Positions 57,367 through 64,000 of a DNA stretch of 64,000 nucleotides are shown here, piece after piece. The notes beneath the pieces are model-generated. The model had not been told where the DNA came from. It saw only the letters and a list, made by a program, of their open reading frames with translations, and ran no database searches. The stretch comes from Euphorbia lathyris (Eukaryota; Streptophyta; Magnoliopsida; Malpighiales; Euphorbiaceae), in contig NC_088911.1 of assembly GCF_963576675.1 (NCBI RefSeq), positions 61,899,756 through 61,963,755 of the forward strand, given 5' to 3'. A program made the position numbers and the translations under genes. The stretch's first letter is position 1. The number at the start of each line of letters is the position of its first letter.

Positions 57367-60300
57367 ATGGGCAGGAATGATGGAGAAGAGATTTTTCCCA
57401 AAAATGTGGTTGATCAGAAATTGTTAGCTGATATTATTGAAGATTATTGTTCTGATGAAGATAAAAAAATTAAGAAGAAAGGTGAACCTGTTGTTCCTGT
57501 TGAAGATAGAAGTGAAAAAAGACATACTTCTAAAAGATTTAAGAGGACTTCGAAAAGACCTTCAATGTCTAAAAGACCTTCAATGCCAGCCATTCCTGGT
57601 GATAATGATTTGCTGTCTAGTTATGTCATTCCGTCCAATAGTTTGTTGAGGCGGCAAACCAGGAGTCAGTCTATTAAAGGTGAGTTTATTCAGCAAACTA
57701 GTAGTGAATCTAGGAAAGGTATATTTAGGCGTCAAACAAGGAGTATATCTAGTAAAGGTGTTGATTCTTCTCAAGTTTCTGAAGCTTCGGTTGATGCGTT
57801 AAAGGAAGATGTTAATGCTAAGAAGGTAAAGGAAGATGTTGATGTTAAGAAGGTAAAGAAAGTGAAGTTTGCCAGGAACTTGTCTGTTGCTTCTAGTTTT
57901 TTAAAGAAGAGGAAGAATGTTTTGAGTGTAGGTGATGATGAAAATATTTCCAAACGGAATAAGGTTGCTCTTGGTCAAAGAATACCTCCTAAACAGTTTA
58001 TGGGTATTCTTCATGATATTCCGGAGACTCATAAGGATGCAATTAAGAGTATTGGTTTTGGTGGTTTTTTGCATCTAAGTTTAGATGTTCATAATGCTAC
58101 TTTTTGTGAAAAACTTGTGAATAGTTTTAATGTTGATAGGTGTAGCCTTATGCTAGATAATAGTGAAGAATTGAAGTTTGTTAAGGATGATTTTAAGGCT
58201 GTTTATGGCTTGCCTTGTGGAGGTGTAGAGATTGAGGAGCCACAAGATGTTGGGGAAGATGAGTCTTCGGATTTTTTTGATCAATGGAGGTCATATTTTG
58301 GACTTGAGATTGGAAGTCCAATTAATAGTACTGTAATTGCTAAGCTGAATGATCTGAAGACGAAACCATTGTGTGATGAGTTTTTGTTGCATTTTGTATT
58401 TTGTGCTGTGAATTGTTGTATTCGTTCTACCAAGAACCAGGCTATGAACTATAAGTTTCTTTATAGTTGTAGGAATGTTAAGGAAATTGCAAATTTGGAT
58501 TGGTGTTCTTTTGCATATAAGCATTTGTTGGATTCTGTCAGTGAATGGAAAAGGAGTCCTACTTTTTTTACAGGTCCCCTTCCTTTTTTGTTGGTAAGTG
58601 TAATTTTCTTTTTTTGATTATGTGTTTGATAAGATTTGTTTGTTGTTTATTTTTTAATTTGTTTATAACTTGTTCATTTTTGTTATTTTTTTGTAGATAA
58701 GTTATTTTGATAGGCTTCAACGAGCTAATGTTGTTAATCCAAGAGATTTTCCACTGATAGCTGTTTGGAATAAAGAACGAATACAAAAGAGGATGATTTT
58801 GGAAAAGATGAGGGGATTTGGAAGTGGGATTGTGTTAGAGAGAATAGTGGTGGGAGAAAATTTGGTAAGAGAAAGTATGGATATGGATGAAGAAAATGTT
58901 CCAAGAGAAGATAATGAAGATGTTGAAGGAGGGAATATGAAGGAATGTGGAGAAGCTTCTTCTAGTGGACCTGGTCAAATTTTTGTACGTTATTACATCT
59001 TTATCTATGTTTTTAAATTTTAGAACGTGCTTATTTCATTTTAGAACATGTTTATTAAAATTTAGAACATGCTTAATATTGTTTATAACATGCCCTGATT
59101 TTTATTATGGATTTGTATATGCAGGAATTTCTTGCGAAGTTCCAATCATTAGCTAAAGAATTGGGTTCTAAAGTTAATGAAATGTACTCTATGTTGAAAG
59201 AAGCTAATGTTGTTTTTGGTGAAGATGGTACAAGTGTTGAGATGTCTAATCTGATCAACAACTTGTGGAATAAATATTCTCGAGGCAATGAATATCCGGT
59301 TTCTCAAAGTGAAGGAGGGAAAGAAGAAGTAGTTAATGAGAACAAACCGGAAAGTAAAAAAGATTCAGGAATGACTGGAGATGTTGATTGTGATTTGTCT
59401 AGTCAAGATACTCATCCTTATTTTAATTCTGATTTTTTTGATGAGATAGATGCGTTGGTTGAAAGAATTAAAAGAGAGAAGAAAGACCAGAGAGAGAGTA
59501 AAAGTCCAATGAAGAATTCTGAACGAAACAATTCTTCTCCGAATTTTAATTTGTTGAGCCAAGAGTTGCCTGATTTTGTTGGAACTGAAGGTAGATCTAC
59601 AGAAGCAAAAACTTTTGTTGAGAAATTGGATGGTGCAGATATGAAGAATAAGTCTGATCCTCAAGTAATATATGTGAAAATAGTTTTTTTTGTATTTTGT
59701 TTATGTTTTTTAATGTTTGTTATATTTTAGAACATATGCTTTATTGTTCAGAACATACGTATTATGCTTCTGATATGTTATTCCTATTTCATTTTTTAAG
59801 TTTGTTTGTTTTGTCAACAGGTTTGTTGTTGATGATGAAGTTGATAACGTGGTGATAGAAGATGCGTTGGATGTAGATTTGCAAGCTTTGCCTAGAAATA
59901 TTCCAGATAAGTTACGGATGTTATGCAAATGGGCAAACGCAGAGTTGGTGAAAGAGAATTTTGTTAGCTATGTTGTTTGTGAAGAGTTGTTTGGACATTC
60001 TGCTAAAGCATTATTGTTGAGGCAGGATATATATTCTATGGTTCATATGGAAGAGATAACTTGCAACGTTATAATTTTCTATATGAGGTATTTTGTTTTT
60101 GAAATGTTATAGTTTTATTTATATTAGTTGTAGTTGATTCTTACTACATTCTTTTTTGTTTTTATGTAGCTACTTGTTTAATTTGTTGAAGAAAAGAGAA
60201 ATGGAGAAATTGTTTTATTTCGTTGATCCTCATTACACTTATTCCATTGGAAGTTCTAAAACAGTAAGCCAGCGCTCTAATGATTTGATGAACCGATTGA

Positions 60301-62734
60301 AGATGTCCACAATGGATAAGTCTATCTTTTTGTGTCCATATAATACAAGGTATGATTGTTTTAGTTATTTTATTTAATATTTTTTTAAGTAATTTTATGT
60401 ATTTTGAAATAATAATAGTATTATTTTTAGTGGACATTGGACGTTGTCAATTATTGATTTGAAGAATTTTAGAGCTTATTGGTTGGATCCGTTGAGAAGG
60501 CGTTTGCCAAAGGGAGATGTATGGATTGATGTTGTGAATGAGTATGTTTTTTTGTTTGTATTTTGTTTATAGTTTATTTTGATATATAACTATGTTTGAA
60601 TATTAAGATCATGTTACTGATTTTAATGATTTTTATTTTAACAGGGCTGTTCAATTATACTCTGAGAATAATGAAGTTAAAGTCAAATGGACTGCACTTT
60701 TGGTAATTATTAACTTGTATATTTGTTTTGTACATGTGTGAAATTTTTTAGAACATTAAGGTTAGATTGATGTACATTATTCTAATGTTGTGGTTGTTGT
60801 GTTGTAGGGTGTGCCAGAGCAAAAAGATCACAAAACTTGTGGTTTTTTTGTAACGCGGTTCATGAGAGATATTGTGATGGACAAGGATTTGAAGTTTGCT
60901 GAAAAGGTATAGTCGATTTATAATAAATGTGTTTTGTTGCATTATTTTGAAATTATAATTTGTTTTATGGTTTTAATTTTTTTTATATTTTATAGTGGAA
61001 AAGTAGGTGTGGTATGAAATATAGTCAATTTGATTTGGATGAAGTTCGGGAAGAGTTTGTTGAAGAAGTGTTTGGAGTAGGAGTTGCTGGGATTGATGAA
61101 TGTTTTGCTGATGATGTTTTTGATAGTAATGCAAGGTAAGTGATATTTAAAAAAATTTTTAATTTAGATCATGTGTATGTGTGTTTGGAACATATGATTT
61201 ATATTTTAGAACATGAGAATAGAATTTAAGTTTATGTGGTATCTGTTTTTGAACTTGGTTAATTTTGTTACCTTTTGTTATTTTCTTTGTGTTGTTAATA
61301 GGAGAGTAGGCAAAGATGTAGTTGAGGAAGTGCAAGAAGTTGGTGTTGGAAATCGTTCAAAAAGGATTTCAAAGTTGTCTGGATATTTACAATCTCCATT
61401 TTTGCTTGAGTCTGAGCATTTACTAAACAATATGCTTAGTTCGCGGAGAATGTTGGTTGAATATGCTTTTTCTAATGAAGACCCACAGTAAGATCTTAAT
61501 TGAATGTTGTTTGTGTTAATTTGAATTTTCTTTAAGTTATACTGATTGTTTTTATTTTATTTTATTTTTCTTTTTGAAGTGAGTTGTTGTATAGTGATTG
61601 TTTGTCCACAATCAATAGAGAGGAGATTATGAGCTTGTCAGGAAGCAATCATGTGGTTAGTAATGTGGTTGATGCGTGGTCTCGAATATTGAATTCTGAA
61701 GAGAAGTGCAAGGGTCCAACTTCTGTGCATAGATTCTTCTTCTCTAGTCTACCATTTGTATGTGTTTTTACATTTTGATATATTTTTTGTTAAAAAGAAA
61801 TTGGATTATATTAATATGAATGTTGTATTTTTCTATAGGTTTTACTGTGTACTGATAAAGGAGTTCCTAGAAGTACCAAGTACAGTGACAGACACAATGC
61901 TTTTTTTGAGAGAATTAGTTATGAACTTCGTGAAGCTAAAATAAACAGTTTAGAGAGTTATCACTTGGTAATTATATTAAAAGTAAAACACGATTTACTT
62001 TAATTGTTGTTTTTAATTATTATGATTGTTAATGTTTTTTTTGTAGGTATTCTTTCCAGTTGTTTATGCTGCCCATTTCTATGTTTTTGTTATTAACCAT
62101 TTTACTGGAAAGATAGACGTCATTGATAACAAGGCTCTTGATAAAGGCGTATCAGTCCATAGTAAATATAAGGGTTTTGCAAAGGCTTTGGTAATATTAC
62201 TTATCTGTTTTTTAGTTTTGTTATTGTGTTCTACATATTTACTGTCATGTTCAGAAAATCTAAGTGTATGTTCTGAGTAGTTGATGATTTGTTTTAATAT
62301 TTATAAGATGGTGTTCTATGTTTTATAGGTGAAAGCATATTATCTTTATATAAAAAGAGAGAGCCCTAATTGCTTGAATGATATCAGTGCATATGGTTCA
62401 AAACATTTGAAGTTGAAGTGGAAAGAGTCAAGCAATAATGATGATTGTGGTGTTTTCGTTTTGAAACATATGGAATCCTATTTTGGACAAGAGGAGTCTG
62501 AATGGGATATTGGAGTTCGAAATAACAATGTGAGTTTTTTTTTAATCTTATTTATTATAGGCTGTTGTTATTATTTTGATGATGTTAGTAATAATGAATG
62601 GGATATTGTAGGTTGATCAGTTGAAGAATTTCAGAATTGAATACTGTTGGAAGATTCTGTCAAATTCTGGAAACAAAGAAGTTGCTATTGTAAATGAGAA
62701 GGCCTTAAAATGGAAGAATGAACAATTAAAATAA
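57367..62734 (+). CDS. Tandem-domain Ulp1 (C48) protease gene, MULE-associated
   Basis: About 15 exons (57367-58593, 58697-58984, 59125-59664 or 59651, 59821-60087, 60170-60349, 60431-60541, 60645-60702, 60808-60906, 60996-61135, 61302-61487, 61580-61757, 61839-61967, 62047-62190, 62329-62529, 62612-62734), near 1,285 residues. The N-terminus is basic with a repeated RRQTRSQSIKG/RRQTRSISSKG. Residues ~200-310 (GFGGFLHLSLD, VKDDFKAVYGLPCGGVEI) match the domain that precedes Ulp1 in many plant transposon proteins. Ulp1 domain 1 has His in SGHWTLSIID (60435), Asp in WLDPL (60486), Gln and Cys in PEQKDHKTCGFF (Cys 60838). Domain 2 has His in AAHFYVFVIN (62074), Asp in VIDNK (62125) and Cys in NNDDCGVF (62446), but Ser at the oxyanion Gln position. 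Such proteases cleave SUMO-like conjugates. The natural substrate here is unknown. Exon 3 needs the weaker donor at 59651 to stay in frame. Confidence 0.82.
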
Positions 62735-63174
62735 TTGTATATTCTGCAATTGTTGTAATTATATATGTTAGAACGTAAGACATATTATTTTGGAACATGA
62801 AATATGTAGGATTTGTTATTTTATTCAACTGAATGTGTAGGATTTGTGAATTTCTTGAGTAGATTGTATATATGAGAAGGCCTTGAATTGTTATTTTATT
62901 CAACTGAATGTGTAGGATTTGTGAATTTCTTGAGTAGATTGTATATATCTGTTTAAAGTGGAAGGTTGTATAGGTTAGTGACTTGTTTAACAAAATATGT
63001 GTAATTATATATAAATTAATCAGAATAGCATTAGAAGGTTGAAGTTAAATTTTAGTGCTATACATGTTTAGATGCAATATAAACATGTTAGATGCAGTTT
63101 GTCATCAAAATATTGTACCATTTAAGAAAAAATTTATGTTTCAGCTTCTTACATTGGAAAAAAATTATTGTATG
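62735..63174. repeat. 3' flank with a 75-bp duplication
   Basis: CAACTGAATGTGTAGGATTTG with its ~55-base neighbourhood occurs at 62826 and 62901. GAGAAGGCCTT also occurs inside the last exon (62697) and at 62874, so part of the gene's end seems to have been copied. Confidence 0.75.
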
Positions 63175-63275
63175 TTCCAAAAAAAGATCGTATGTTCTAA
63201 AACATGTATCATATGTTCTAAATCTTATATCATATGTTCTAAACCTTATATGATATGTTCTAATCAATATATCAG
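63175..63275. repeat. Tandem ATGTTCTAAA array between convergent genes
   Basis: TATGTTCCAAAAA, then ATGTTCTAAAAC, ATGTTCTAAATC, ATGTTCTAAACC and ATGTTCTAATC follow at about 20-base spacing, each with a (T)ATATCAT-like spacer. It lies at the 3' end of the minus-strand transposase gene, just before its stop codon. Confidence 0.85.
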
Positions 63276-64000
63276 ATCCGTTCTCTTTTTCTGGACAGTT
63301 TCTGCTATCGTGGTTAGCAAGCTGTTTACAGACTCTGCATAACCTCTTTTTTTCTGGTTTTCCTCAACAGCTTTCTCTCTTTCACCCTTCAATCTTTTAT
63401 CACCGTTTCCTTTTGGAATATGTACACCTGTACCTTTGTTCTTTGATATTTTCGGTGCTTTGACATTAATTTCTGTTGGTACACTAGTTCCAATCAATAT
63501 CTCAATGTCTTGATTTTTTGAAAGAGTTTTGTTTTTCTCAGTGTCTTTTTGAGTGTTTTTAGCTTCTAAATCCATTCTGATTGCTTGAAACTTCTTCACA
63601 AGATCCTTTATATTTTCTTCACTGCCTTGAGCTAAATAGACACAAACATTAATCTCTGACCATAGTTGATTCAGCCATGTTTTCTTATCAATTATAGCAG
63701 CACATTCTTCCATAAGATTTCCTTGCAGATTTATATTTTTTTGACTTGTTGCTAATGTAGTCCATCTGTTAAGCACATACCTTTTTGGAATTGATTCAAG
63801 CATTTTTGCCTTCCAAACCCACACCATGTGTCTGCATGGTAAGCCCTGTCTCTCAAACTTCTTGCACGAACATTTTGTTTCGTCTTCTATGTTGTTGTAC
63901 GTAACCTGAAAGGTTTTTGATGTCCTTTGCTCTTTGATAGTGTAAATTTCTAAAGGAGGTTGTTTATAGAATCCTTCTATTCCACAAAAAAAAGATCCAT
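63264..64000 (-). CDS. FAR1/FHY3-type (MULE) transposase, C-terminal part
   Basis: Open from the window edge at 64000 to the stop at 63266-63264, about 245 codons. FQVTYNN is followed by the SWIM zinc finger CSCKKFERQGLPCRH, then MVWVWKAKMLESIPKRYVLN and RWTTLA, the standard end of FAR1-related transposases. The last 150 residues are Lys/Glu-rich and less conserved. The DDE catalytic core would lie outside the window. FAR1/FHY3 factors derive from Mutator-like transposases, so this could be a host FAR1-related gene. Its tail-to-tail placement with a Ulp1 gene of the kind carried by Mutator-like elements favours a transposon gene. No frame lesion is visible in this part. Confidence 0.82.
   Translation of the reverse strand, partial: GSFFCGIEGFYKQPPLEIYTIKEQRTSKTFQVTYNNIEDETKCSCKKFERQGLPCRHMVWVWKAKMLESIPKRYVLNRWTTLATSQKNINLQGNLMEECAAIIDKKTWLNQLWSEINVCVYLAQGSEENIKDLVKKFQAIRMDLEAKNTQKDTEKNKTLSKNQDIEILIGTSVPTEINVKAPKISKNKGTGVHIPKGNGDKRLKGEREKAVEENQKKRGYAESVNSLLTTIAETVQKKRTDLIY

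Noticed and set aside
62685..62993. Minus-strand frame with a repeated 25-residue segment
   Set aside because: The repeat is the 75-bp DNA duplication in the 3' flank of the Ulp1 gene. Reading is antisense to its last exon.
1..64000. CRISPR arrays, rRNA genes, functional tRNA genes, organelle DNA insertions
   Set aside because: None seen on reading. The tandem repeats present lack regular unique spacers, and the tRNA-like segments do not fold into a cloverleaf.

Overview
This is nuclear DNA from a flowering plant, almost certainly a eudicot. The evidence is intron-rich genes with GT-AG boundaries, a chloroplast-targeted photosynthetic NDH subunit, a CYP704-type P450, and a dense mix of plant Ty1/copia, Ty3/gypsy, LINE, hAT, Mutator-like and MITE sequences. 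The species cannot be read from the sequence.

Layout. 0-9.3 kb: the 5' end of a minus-strand copia element, then a long minus-strand LINE cut in two by a 3,060-bp solo LTR with an exact 5-bp target duplication. 9.3-14.9 kb: AT-rich DNA with MITEs, a 1.2-kb Mutator-type element (10-bp duplication) and a 1.7-kb solo LTR. 14.9-18.5 kb: a minus-strand cluster of a broken Ulp1-type protease gene, a broken B3-like gene and an apparently intact GRF zinc-finger gene. 20.9-27.8 kb: two tandem copies of an unrecognised gene, each split by a solo LTR of a different family and each also carrying point lesions. 28.4-32.9 kb: a plus-strand LINE with poly(A) and target-site duplication, lying inside a MITE-like repeat. 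33-35.9 kb: repeats, an LTR fragment, a LINE fragment and a NAC transcription-factor relic.

36.2-48.3 kb is the ordinary genic island: an intact six-exon CYP704-like P450 (+), an intact four-exon MPO1-like (DUF962) gene (-) whose first intron holds two decayed Ty3 elements, and an intact two-exon PNSL3-like thylakoid-lumen NDH subunit (+). No pathway link between these three is evident.

48.3-64 kb is nested transposon territory. A scrambled Athila-like Ty3 fragment is followed by a copia element (LTR plus gag). A Ty3 LTR of the same family as the solo LTR at 1-4 kb is inserted in that copia element, and a pogo/Emigrant-like terminus lies in the LTR. From about 56.4 kb to beyond the window edge there is what looks like a large Mutator-like element. 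It carries a plus-strand, ~15-exon gene with two tandem Ulp1 (C48) cysteine-protease domains, convergent with a minus-strand FAR1/FHY3-type transposase gene with a SWIM zinc finger. A short motif (ATGTTCTAAAA and variants) is scattered through its introns and clustered between the two genes. This module is the most interesting part of the window.

Limits: exon boundaries were placed by eye from reading frames and GT/AG sites, and repeat boundaries are exact only where a target-site duplication is quoted.
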